A DNA stretch of 10,506 nucleotides. It comes from Candidatus Saccharibacteria bacterium UBA1949 (lineage in GTDB: Bacteria; Patescibacteriota; Saccharimonadia; Saccharimonadales; Saccharimonadaceae). The first letter of the stretch is position 1, and every line of letters starts with the position of its first letter. The translations under genes and the position numbers were made by a program. This document shows, piece after piece, positions 1 to 5,743 of the stretch. The notes under the pieces were generated by a model. That model ran no database searches, was not told where the DNA came from, and saw only the letters and a program-made list of their open reading frames with translations. The stretch covers positions 1-10,506 of the forward strand of contig DDER01000005.1 of the NCBI GenBank assembly GCA_002336735.1. The letters are read 5' to 3'.

Positions 1-52
1 CAGAGGACTTCTAAGCCTAAGGCCGTTGGTTCGAGTCCAACTCGGGGCACCA
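1..52 (+). tRNA. tRNA-Arg (anticodon TCT), 3' part only
   Basis: This is the 3' two thirds of a tRNA cut by the left window edge. The T arm is 25-29 paired with 37-41 around the loop TTCGAGT. The 3' acceptor strand is 42-48, the discriminator is A49, and CCA is encoded at 50-52. The anticodon loop reads CTTCTAA (10-16), giving T33, anticodon TCT and A37, as expected for an arginine tRNA reading AGA/AGG. A five-base variable loop AGGCC follows. The anticodon stem is weak: three clear pairs (A-T, G-C, G-C) are flanked by an A-G pair next to the loop and a G-A pair at the far end. The D arm and 5' acceptor strand lie outside the window, so acceptor pairing cannot be checked. Confidence 0.88.
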
Positions 53-88
53 TGCAATGAGTCTCACGATGGTGAGGCTTTTTGCATG
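51..88 (+). terminator. Hairpin terminator after tRNA-Arg
   Basis: A long hairpin starts right at the tRNA CCA end. CATGCAA (51-57) pairs with TTGCATG (82-88), and GAGTCTCAC (59-67) pairs with GTGAGGCTT (72-80, including G-T wobbles) around the loop GATG. Only a T-T mismatch (58/81) interrupts it. A T-run (79-83) lies on the 3' arm. This fits an intrinsic terminator and/or a 3'-processing structure for the tRNA transcript. Confidence 0.7.
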
Positions 89-108
89 GGTATACAAATT
101 TAAACGAA

Positions 109-166
109 CCAACGAGCCTTCTTCTTTTTTATAGGCAAAAGAAGCCGTTGGTATCGCCTACGGCTC
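109..166. repeat. Cluster of overlapping inverted repeats
   Basis: Several mutually exclusive pairings sit in the spacer between the tRNA terminator and the DUF1653 promoter. CCAACG (109-114) pairs with CGTTGG (146-151). CTTCTTTT (121-128) pairs with AAAAGAAG (137-144). AGCCGT (143-148) pairs with ACGGCT (160-165). GAGCC (114-118) pairs with GGCTC (162-166). The sites lie upstream of the -10 box at 177-182, so they would not be in the DUF1653 mRNA; they could act in read-through RNA, as a backup terminator, or as protein-binding DNA. No coding frame is evident. The function is unknown. Confidence 0.45.
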
Positions 167-173
167 CTCCGCT

Positions 174-182
174 TGCTATAAT
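174..182 (+). promoter_or_regulatory. Extended -10 promoter, leaderless start of DUF1653 gene
   Basis: TGCTATAAT is a perfect extended -10 element (TG, one base, TATAAT at 177-182). No good -35 hexamer is seen at the usual spacing. The ATG at 192 follows the box by 9 nt, so the predicted transcription start falls on or within a few bases of the start codon. There is no room for a Shine-Dalgarno site. Confidence 0.65.
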
Positions 183-191
183 TAGGTGCAT

Positions 192-443
192 ATGAATGTA
201 ATTTCAAGTGATGTCCCTATTGTACCCGGCATATACCGACATTACAAAGGCAAGCCGTACGAAGTGCTCGGTGTCAGTATTCATACCGAAACGCTGGAGC
301 CGCTCGTCGTATATCGTCCGCTCTATGAAAGCGATGTGCAGTACTGGGTACGACCATACAATATGTTTATAGATACTGTTAGTATAAATGGCAAGCAAAT
401 ACCACGATTCAAGAAACTTGAGGGGGAGTGCTCGATAAAATAA
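192..443 (+). CDS. DUF1653 domain protein, 83 aa
   Basis: A small single-domain cytosolic protein of the DUF1653 family, recognised from GIYRHYKGKPYEVLGV near the N-terminus, then ETLEPLVVYRPLY, a WVRP-x-x-MF segment, and a GKQIPRF segment near the C-terminus. The order and length (about 60-80 residues) match the family. The biochemical role of the family is not established; it is a compact fold with many conserved aromatic and basic residues. GTG 186 is in frame upstream, but ATG 192 fits the initiator pattern better because the -10 box ends at 182. The gene stands alone, with a tRNA upstream and a hairpin terminator directly after the stop codon. The family assignment is confident; the function is unknown. 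Confidence 0.88.
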   Translation: MNVISSDVPIVPGIYRHYKGKPYEVLGVSIHTETLEPLVVYRPLYESDVQYWVRPYNMFIDTVSINGKQIPRFKKLEGECSIK

Positions 444-471
444 AACGCTGCTCAGTTTGTGAGCAGTATTT
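443..471. terminator. Bidirectional intrinsic terminator
   Basis: CTGCTCA (448-454) and TGAGCAG (460-466) form a perfect 7-bp stem around the loop GTTTG. It is flanked by A-rich sequence on the left and TATTTTATTTAT on the right, so the T-run follows the stem on both strands. It lies between the stops of the converging DUF1653 gene (443) and the small basic peptide gene (475), and should terminate both. Confidence 0.8.
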
Positions 472-474
472 TAT

Positions 475-567
475 TTATGCGCGCGCGAGTTTTCGCTTGA
501 GGACTTTGAGCTTTTTCTTGCGGGCGCGCTTGATATCAGCACTATGCCAATTGCGATGTTTTGCCAT
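475..567 (-). CDS. Very basic 30-aa peptide
   Basis: A short minus-strand frame runs from ATG (567-565) to TAA (477-475). The product begins MAKHRNWHSADIKRARKKK and ends KRKLARA. Thirteen of 30 residues are Lys or Arg, two are His and one is acidic, as in the smallest ribosomal or nucleic-acid-binding proteins. Support for expression is good for so short a frame: AAGGA lies 6 nt before the ATG, a -10/-35 pair with 17-bp spacing lies just upstream, and a hairpin terminator follows the stop. I do not recognise it as a named ribosomal protein (it is not bL36 or bTHX-like in sequence); a ribosome-associated role is only a guess from composition. Confidence 0.7.
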   Translation of the reverse strand: MAKHRNWHSADIKRARKKKLKVLKRKLARA

Positions 568-594
568 GTGAATTCCTTTTCTTAATTACTCCGT

Positions 595-623
595 ATCATA
601 CCATACGTCCGACTAATTGTCAT
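595..623 (-). promoter_or_regulatory. Promoter of the 30-aa basic peptide gene
   Basis: On the minus strand ATGACA (623-618, five of six to TTGACA) and TATGAT (600-595, five of six to TATAAT) are separated by exactly 17 bp. The predicted start gives a leader of about 20 nt that holds the SD site AAGGA (576-572 region). The -35 box overlaps the last codons of the upstream glycosidase gene. Confidence 0.65.
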
Positions 624-1953
624 CTGTATGTAACATATCGAGCGCCAGCATCGCCGTCCACCCAAACCCGCGCACGCCCATGCCCTGTCCTGTCCGGGCC
701 GAAAAATATTCGCACATCCCCTGTTGGTTGATCACGCGCAGTGTTTTCTGCCGCATCTCGCTGGCCTCATCTCCATATCCATTGCGCTCCAGCATAGTCG
801 CAGCCAGCCAATTGGTATTCACCCAGACCTCGTGCCAATAGCCTTTTTCGCGGCGATACGGACTATTGAGCGGGACATTGGCCATACCAGCATACGACCA
901 AAAATTTTCTGGGTCAGCGAGTTGTGCGTGCAATATCTCAATACGCTCTCGCGGTAGGTACCCAGCATACATTGGCAATAGTGACGATGATGTCTGAATA
1001 CGAATCGACTCGCCAGTGACGGCATCGCGCGGATAATATACGCTGGCGTCAGTGTCCCATAGTTGTTCGAGGTTTGATTCGGTCATACGCATATTGGCGC
1101 TCAGTTCGTCTGATAGATCAACCCCCGTTTCGTCCGCGAGCACTTCGAGATGACGATTATTGGCGATGAGCATACTACTCATGCCAACATCCTGATAATG
1201 CAGCGGATGAGACTCGCGAATACGCTGAGGGTGAAACTGATGACGCATGAGACTGAGGAGTGCAAGCGCTTGTAGCTTCCCTTCTTCGTACGTCGAGCGT
1301 TCGCTTGCATCAACATAGTTGATATCACGACGAATCAGCGGATGCTGGCTAAGATTGCTGAGTAAATCCATGACACGCCCGCCAAACCTTAGTTGCCGGC
1401 AATGCTCCATCATGGGCGGTGTATTATCCTGCCCTGTTTCCCATGGATGGATGGCCGTGAATAGCCCGTCGCCGCGGTAATTACGTTCGCGATAGATCCA
1501 ATCATGATAGAGCGCCAACCGTCCTATCATCTGCGTCCAGAAGTTTTGCCGCACCTCGTGCTCCATTTTTTGACCGATTTGCCAGACCGCCTCGGCGAGG
1601 ATCGGCGGCTGCGTAATCTGCGAGATACCTATATGAGCCAGTGAGTTTGATCGAAATCCTAGATTACCCCACATCAGCGATTCCACTTGGGCGGCGAGGC
1701 CTCCTGCGCGAATTTGGAGGTTCGGAATAAATCCATCGGGTTGTTGTCCATCGACTACGCTACCTATCTCGACGCCAGCCCGCACAGGATCATGATGCCG
1801 CATACCAATACCGTGTAGCGCACTGTCCCATAGCCATAAGCCCTCATAATTAGGGCTGTGCGGCACCATGTAGCGCCCGTGCCGATCGTTGGATTGCCAC
1901 ACGGCGAGCGCTTGTTGTTCGATATCTTGTGTGCTGTGGAGTAATTCAGTCAT
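613..1953 (-). CDS. MGH1/GH63-like (alpha/alpha)6 glycoside hydrolase, 446 aa
   Basis: A soluble protein without signal peptide or membrane segment, resembling the mannosylglycerate hydrolase-like / GH63 C-terminal catalytic domain of inverting alpha-glycosidases. Visible landmarks in order: LWLWDSALH (39-47), QPDGFIPN (71-78), HPWETGQDNTP (169-179; Asp176 is the expected general acid by family position), GYWHEVWVNTNW (371-382), and EYFSARTGQGMG followed by FGWTA (415-434; Glu415 is the expected general base). Length suits a lone catalytic domain. The substrate is unknown; mannosylglycerate, glucosylglycerate, or an alpha-glucan/mannan fragment are possible, and 'amylo-alpha-1,6-glucosidase' would be a loose label. 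M1 is kept because residues 9-30 already look family-like. No SD site precedes it. The gene follows the metallopeptidase by 36 nt and may share its transcript. Confidence 0.8.
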   Translation of the reverse strand: MTELLHSTQDIEQQALAVWQSNDRHGRYMVPHSPNYEGLWLWDSALHGIGMRHHDPVRAGVEIGSVVDGQQPDGFIPNLQIRAGGLAAQVESLMWGNLGFRSNSLAHIGISQITQPPILAEAVWQIGQKMEHEVRQNFWTQMIGRLALYHDWIYRERNYRGDGLFTAIHPWETGQDNTPPMMEHCRQLRFGGRVMDLLSNLSQHPLIRRDINYVDASERSTYEEGKLQALALLSLMRHQFHPQRIRESHPLHYQDVGMSSMLIANNRHLEVLADETGVDLSDELSANMRMTESNLEQLWDTDASVYYPRDAVTGESIRIQTSSSLLPMYAGYLPRERIEILHAQLADPENFWSYAGMANVPLNSPYRREKGYWHEVWVNTNWLAATMLERNGYGDEASEMRQKTLRVINQQGMCEYFSARTGQGMGVRGFGWTAMLALDMLHTDDN

Positions 1954-1984
1954 TGTAGCGTTTCATCTGCCCACCACGTCTTGT

Positions 1985-1990
1985 ATTATC
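1985..1990 (-). promoter_or_regulatory. Possible -10 box for the glycosidase gene
   Basis: GATAAT on the minus strand (1990-1985) lies about 31 nt before the glycosidase ATG and overlaps the stop codon of the metallopeptidase gene. No -35 box is convincing, so the glycosidase may instead be read through from upstream. Confidence 0.28.
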
Positions 1991-2841
1991 TACATCAAGT
2001 TGACACATTGCCCTGGCTGGCCAGTTTCATAACCGCGAGTAAAAGCATTGACGCGCTGCTCAGATGAGCCATGTGTCCATGACTCACGATCGACACGCCC
2101 AGATGTCGACTGCTGGATACGATCATCACCCACGGCTGCGGCCGCGCTCAGTGCATCGTTGATCTCGGGAGCCGTGAAGACACCAAGTTTTGCAACAGAG
2201 TTTGCCCAGACGCCCGCATAACAATCAGCTTGTAACTCTACGGCGATACTATCGCGCGCTGACATCTGACCAGATGTACCGACACTATCAAACACGCCTA
2301 GTTGATGCTGGACACTATGGCCAACTTCGTGAGCAATCACATAGCTCTGGGCAACTTCGCTTTTGCTGGCACCAAATCGACTATGTAGCTCGTCAAAAAA
2401 TGTCTCATCGAGATAAATAGTGTTGTCGATAGGGCAAAAATGCGGTCCTATTTGTGATGAGGCGACTCCGCAGGCCGACTGAGTGACTCCCCGAAAAAGC
2501 ACCAACCTCGGCGGCTGATAGGTGCGGTTATTGTCGCGAAAAACTGCGCTCCACATATCATTCGTCGAGCCAAGAACTGTCGAAGCAAATTTCTCATAAC
2601 TATCAATACCCCTAAATTCGACTGGCTGATCCTCTGGCTTCACTTGTGTCGATTGTAGTGACTGGATGCTCTGGACCACGTCTTGCACGACGGTTGGCGA
2701 GACGTCGAGACCAATAAAATTAAGCCCGAGCGCCAACAAAAGCGCGACGATACCGCCTCCACCCGCAAACAACGCACCGCCGCCGACACCGCGCCGATCT
2801 TCTATATCACCACCCGTGCCTAGTATGTCCCAGTTGGCCAT
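1990..2841 (-). CDS. YpfJ-type putative neutral zinc metallopeptidase, 283 aa
   Basis: Single-pass membrane zincin of the YpfJ family (Pfam Zn_peptidase, PF04228 as I recall). The N-terminus has the family signature EDRRG-x-GGG (14-22), then one membrane helix (about 24-46), then the extracytoplasmic catalytic domain. HEVGH (171-175) supplies two zinc-ligand histidines and catalytic Glu172; ELQADCYAG (202-210) carries the likely third ligand. Four cysteines (124, 136, 207, 279) outside the membrane helix suggest disulfides and so an exported domain. The in-frame extension to 2970 is rejected: ATG 2841 gives the family-typical N-terminus, has GAGGGA just upstream, and follows a plausible promoter. 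The substrate is unknown. It lies 49 nt downstream of the Clp-like ATPase gene, in the same direction. Confidence 0.88.
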   Translation of the reverse strand: MANWDILGTGGDIEDRRGVGGGALFAGGGGIVALLLALGLNFIGLDVSPTVVQDVVQSIQSLQSTQVKPEDQPVEFRGIDSYEKFASTVLGSTNDMWSAVFRDNNRTYQPPRLVLFRGVTQSACGVASSQIGPHFCPIDNTIYLDETFFDELHSRFGASKSEVAQSYVIAHEVGHSVQHQLGVFDSVGTSGQMSARDSIAVELQADCYAGVWANSVAKLGVFTAPEINDALSAAAAVGDDRIQQSTSGRVDRESWTHGSSEQRVNAFTRGYETGQPGQCVNLM

Positions 2842-2872
2842 GAGTCCCTCGCAAAATTTGTTATGTCCTATT

Positions 2873-2901
2873 ATTATATCGGTGAATGCATCACTGCACA
2901 A
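2873..2901 (-). promoter_or_regulatory. Promoter of the zinc metallopeptidase gene
   Basis: On the minus strand a perfect TATAAT (2878-2873) lies 17 bp from TTGTGC (2901-2896, half match to TTGACA). The predicted leader of about 25 nt contains GAGGGA (2850-2845) 3 nt before the ATG. The -35 box overlaps the end of the clp-like gene, so the peptidase can be transcribed on its own. Confidence 0.55.
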
Positions 2902-5326
2902 GCCGAGGTGTCTTGACAGGCCGGACAGCCGCCGCCTGTTGTGTATCGAGAATAGTTCGGACCTGCTCAAGCGTGATATGAATACTACCGCCAGCTACGA
3001 CATTACCAGTAAGCATCTGGCGAGCAATCGTGTTTTCGACGGCTTTTTGGACGATACGACGCATTGGGCGCGCACCAAGCCGCGGATCATATCCTTTATC
3101 GACAAGATAGAGCTTGGCATCATGGTCGACTGTGACGCTGACTTTTTGAAGTGCCAGGGTTTTATTGATCCCAACCAGTATCAGGTCAATCACCTGCACT
3201 AATTCATCTTTGCTGAGCGGACGAAACACGACGATCTCATCAAAACGATTCAGAAACTCTGGGCGGAATTGGTGAGAACTGATCAGCTGATCGATGATCT
3301 GATGCTCAAATTGTTCGAGCTGGTAGCCAGTCTCGATATACTCGCGGATCTTGTCGGCACCGGCATTGCTTGTCGCAACAATGATTGCGTCACGAAAGCT
3401 CACTTCGCGATTTTTGATGTCCCGCAGGATGCCCTCATCAAGTAGCTGGAGAAGCGTGGTAAGTACCTGCGGATGAGCTTTCTCGATTTCGTCAAACAGG
3501 ATGACGCTAAATGGCTGTTTCATCACTTGGGCAGTGAGACTGGTTGGATCGTCGGCACCGTCAGCGATCAGTCGTCCCACGTCTTTGGCTTGGACAAATT
3601 CATTGAGATCAAGCCGAATCATCCGTCCCTCGCCGCCAAAATAGACTTCTGCTAGCGCCTTGGAGAGTTCGGTTTTGCCTACACCGGTCGGGCCAAGGAA
3701 CAAAAACGTGCCGATAGGGCGGTTTTGATTGCGCACTCCTGCACGAGCTCGCCTGAGAGCATCGCTCACCACAGTCACCGCACGCGTTTGATTGATCATA
3801 CGCTCGTGGATATGGTCCTCCAGGTGCAGCAGTTTCTCGCGATCATCCGCCTCGCTTGCGACACTGACTTTGATATCCATAGTTTGTTCTATCGCCTGCT
3901 GGACAGAGTTGATTGTGACAAGTTTGTCCTGATGGTAGCTAGCTGCTGACTCAAGTAATTTGAGCGCCCGTCCAGGCATCGCAAGATCGTGAACATAGCG
4001 TTCGCTGAGACGATAGGCTTCTTTGAGTGCCTGATACATATACGTAACGTTTTTTTGAAACTCGAGAAGCAACAACTGATCCTGCATCACGCGCATCGTT
4101 TCATCGTGCGATGCCTCAGAAATATTGATGCGATTTAAGGCGTTTGTCAGACCTGGGTTACGTTGACTGATTTGTAGATATCGTTGTTCGTCCATCGAGA
4201 GAATGATGCGGAGCTTGCCCGCATCGAGGATGGGCTGCAATACATTCGTCAGATCTACAGACCCGATACCTTCCTCAAAAAATAATTGTGCGTTATCAAG
4301 ACACAAAATAATATTTTTGGCAGCGTAGGCTTCTCCAAGCACGCTCATGATCAATTGTTCCAATTCGCCGCGACCAGGCGCGGCTGCCAGCAAGCTCGCC
4401 GAGTCGAGGATAAATACTTGGCGGTACCGCAGCATCTCAGGAAGCTCGGCAGTACCATCCAACAAACGATCTGCAAGCGCATAAATCAGCGTCGTCTTGC
4501 CACTGCCTGCTTTGCCGACAAGTACCGCGTTCTGACGACCACCCGTGCCAAATGTATCAATCAGTTGGTCGAGAGCTCGTTTGTGGGCATCGATCTCGAC
4601 GGTCAACGCGCTCCCAATTCCTCCTAGGCTGATATTATGTCCAAATCGCGTCAGAAGTGGAATATACCCAAACGCCCAATCGCGCGCGATACCGCCCGTT
4701 CGGCGAGGACGCTTGCCCTGATCGATCAGCTCCCGCAAATGCCGATGCCAGAAAATTCCTGCATGCAAATCACTTTCATCGAGGTGAATCTGCGCCAGGA
4801 GCTGCTCATAGTTTGGAAATTGCTTGATGAGCGCAACTGTCAGAATACTACCACTGATATGCTCGAGCTTTGTTTGCTCCCTGATACTCAGCGCTGTTTT
4901 CCATAGACTATCAATATCATTATTGAGGCTTGCGACGTCGCGCAGTAGATTTGGTGTCAACCCAAATCGTACCGCAAAAAACAATCCGCTTGATACTGCG
5001 CCGACAGCTTGAGCAATATCAAGCGGCGTGGGGTGCTCGGGTAGCTGACCGAGAATATCGCCCGACAAAATATCATCGATGTTTTGGCCTGGCCCAGACG
5101 GAAGATGATGAAGCTCATATTTATACCATTCGTAGAGCATAAATGGTACGCACGCAATACCAATCACCAACCATCCAAGCGCATACCCAACCACAAGCAG
5201 CGTCAGCCCGACGAGCGCAAACAACATCGTCACAATAATCAGCCAACGATGCACGCTACGAATTGCCGTGCCGCATCTCGATTTGGCCGATCGAGCACTG
5301 TGATAATTAAATCCTATATACTCCAT
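2891..5326 (-). CDS. Membrane-anchored, divergent double-AAA+ Clp-like ATPase, 811 aa
   Basis: A ClpA/ClpB/ClpC-type protein with two AAA+ rings. Order: two membrane helices (about 28-68), a divergent Clp-N-like repeat (about 135-200), AAA1 with Walker A GKAGSGKT (271-278), and AAA2 with Walker A GPTGVGKT (545-552), Walker B VILFDE (608-613), sensor-1 TSN (652-654), arginine finger in FRPEFLNR (to 694) and sensor-2 GARP (751-754). No ClpB coiled-coil middle domain lies between the rings. Oddities: AAA1 Walker B reads LCLDN, so the catalytic Glu is Asn345; the AAA1 pore loop has P-G where ClpB has K-Y; the AAA2 GYVG pore loop is missing; no ClpP-docking IGF-type loop is seen. Nucleotide binding and hexamer assembly seem kept, threading doubtful. 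The frame runs open to 5674, but that extension is Cys-rich and overlaps the real membrane-protein gene. ATG 5326 has AGGA 8 nt upstream; ATG 5335 is a less likely start. Confidence 0.9.
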   Translation of the reverse strand: MEYIGFNYHSARSAKSRCGTAIRSVHRWLIIVTMLFALVGLTLLVVGYALGWLVIGIACVPFMLYEWYKYELHHLPSGPGQNIDDILSGDILGQLPEHPTPLDIAQAVGAVSSGLFFAVRFGLTPNLLRDVASLNNDIDSLWKTALSIREQTKLEHISGSILTVALIKQFPNYEQLLAQIHLDESDLHAGIFWHRHLRELIDQGKRPRRTGGIARDWAFGYIPLLTRFGHNISLGGIGSALTVEIDAHKRALDQLIDTFGTGGRQNAVLVGKAGSGKTTLIYALADRLLDGTAELPEMLRYRQVFILDSASLLAAAPGRGELEQLIMSVLGEAYAAKNIILCLDNAQLFFEEGIGSVDLTNVLQPILDAGKLRIILSMDEQRYLQISQRNPGLTNALNRINISEASHDETMRVMQDQLLLLEFQKNVTYMYQALKEAYRLSERYVHDLAMPGRALKLLESAASYHQDKLVTINSVQQAIEQTMDIKVSVASEADDREKLLHLEDHIHERMINQTRAVTVVSDALRRARAGVRNQNRPIGTFLFLGPTGVGKTELSKALAEVYFGGEGRMIRLDLNEFVQAKDVGRLIADGADDPTSLTAQVMKQPFSVILFDEIEKAHPQVLTTLLQLLDEGILRDIKNREVSFRDAIIVATSNAGADKIREYIETGYQLEQFEHQIIDQLISSHQFRPEFLNRFDEIVVFRPLSKDELVQVIDLILVGINKTLALQKVSVTVDHDAKLYLVDKGYDPRLGARPMRRIVQKAVENTIARQMLTGNVVAGGSIHITLEQVRTILDTQQAAAVRPVKTPRLVQ

Positions 5327-5697
5327 GGTATCCATCCTGCTATCGCCAATATCACGCCGCCGATGGGCATGAGCGGCACAAACGCCCACAAAATGACGAG
5401 TATCGTATGGATAGCCACGGCAATCATCAGACTCGCCGCACCAACCACGATCACAATGGTCCGCACAAACGAACCAATAGCACGCGAAATTAAACGATCC
5501 ATCCAGGCACGCAGCTGTACAGTGAGCGCGCCTTGCACACTGCCAGCAGAAATCTGGCGAAATGGTGAAAATAATGTCCGTACCAGCAGATCTATCGAGA
5601 AAAAATCGTACAGCTGAGCAATATGTTCTCGCATCAAACGGACGCGCAGCCGCCAGCCAACACCATACCACCAAGCAACGAGTCCCACAATAACCAT
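5314..5697 (-). CDS. Small membrane protein heading the Clp-like unit, 127 aa
   Basis: A hydrophobic N-terminal helix (about 1-14) is followed by a basic, partly amphipathic middle with LYDFFSIDLLVRTLFSPFRQ, then a second hydrophobic region (about 76-125) able to form two membrane helices. I do not recognise a named family; the middle motif looks conserved rather than random, and it may be the membrane partner of the Clp-like ATPase. Its stop overlaps the start of that gene by 13 nt, which suggests translational coupling. Start choice: GTG 5718 lies upstream of the -10 box and ATG 5703 directly abuts it, so ATG 5697 (6 nt after TATAAT) is the best start on a leaderless transcript. Reading this stretch in the other frame gives the spurious extension of the Clp gene. 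Confidence 0.8.
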   Translation of the reverse strand: MVIVGLVAWWYGVGWRLRVRLMREHIAQLYDFFSIDLLVRTLFSPFRQISAGSVQGALTVQLRAWMDRLISRAIGSFVRTIVIVVGAASLMIAVAIHTILVILWAFVPLMPIGGVILAIAGWIPWSI

Positions 5698-5703
5698 GAG
5701 CAT

Positions 5704-5709
5704 ATTATA
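5704..5709 (-). promoter_or_regulatory. -10 box of the membrane protein/Clp-like unit
   Basis: A perfect TATAAT on the minus strand (5709-5704) ends 6 nt before ATG 5697, so the transcript should be leaderless. No good -35 match is seen. It is one half of a divergent promoter pair with the murT promoter; the start codons are only 46 bp apart. Confidence 0.55.
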
Positions 5710-5728
5710 ACCCCTCACGGGTATTTAC

Positions 5729-5736
5729 GCTATAAT
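5729..5736 (+). promoter_or_regulatory. -10 box of murT-gatD, leaderless start
   Basis: GCTATAAT (TATAAT at 5731-5736) ends 7 nt before the murT ATG at 5744, leaving no room for an SD site. The same 8-mer occurs before the DUF1653 gene and the acyltransferase gene, at nearly the same distance from their ATGs. No clear -35 box is seen. Confidence 0.6.
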
Positions 5737-5743
5737 AAGTCCC

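Noticed and set aside
11..17. Reading the tRNA loop with anticodon CTA (amber suppressor)
   Set aside because: That register places a C-C mismatch at the loop closure and loses the stem pairing. The TCT register keeps T33 and A37 and the T-arm distance.
2000..2005. TTGACA on the plus strand as a -35 box
   Set aside because: No -10 box lies at a suitable distance and no plus-strand gene follows.
2842..2970. 43-residue N-terminal extension of the zinc metallopeptidase
   Set aside because: It overlaps the 3' end of the clp-like gene and the likely promoter. The family N-terminus (EDRRG, GGG, membrane helix) starts properly from ATG 2841.
2666..3202. Plus-strand open frame of 178 codons
   Set aside because: It lies antisense to the metallopeptidase and Clp-like genes, has low-complexity Pro/Ser/Asn stretches, and shows no recognisable domain.
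5084..5617. Plus-strand open frame of 177 codons
   Set aside because: It is antisense to the membrane protein and the Clp N-terminus. Its composition is biased and no start signals support it.
5327..5674. In-frame N-terminal extension of the Clp-like ATPase (116 residues upstream of the chosen start)
   Set aside because: The extension is rich in Cys, His and Trp and unlike any Clp N-terminus. The same DNA in another frame gives a well-formed membrane protein with its own -10 box, and an SD-like site precedes ATG 5326.
1990..5697. Split FtsH-like protease made of the Clp-like ATPase and the zincin
   Set aside because: The predicted topologies place the two active domains on opposite sides of the membrane, so a common chamber is unlikely. 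It is kept only as a neighbourhood observation.
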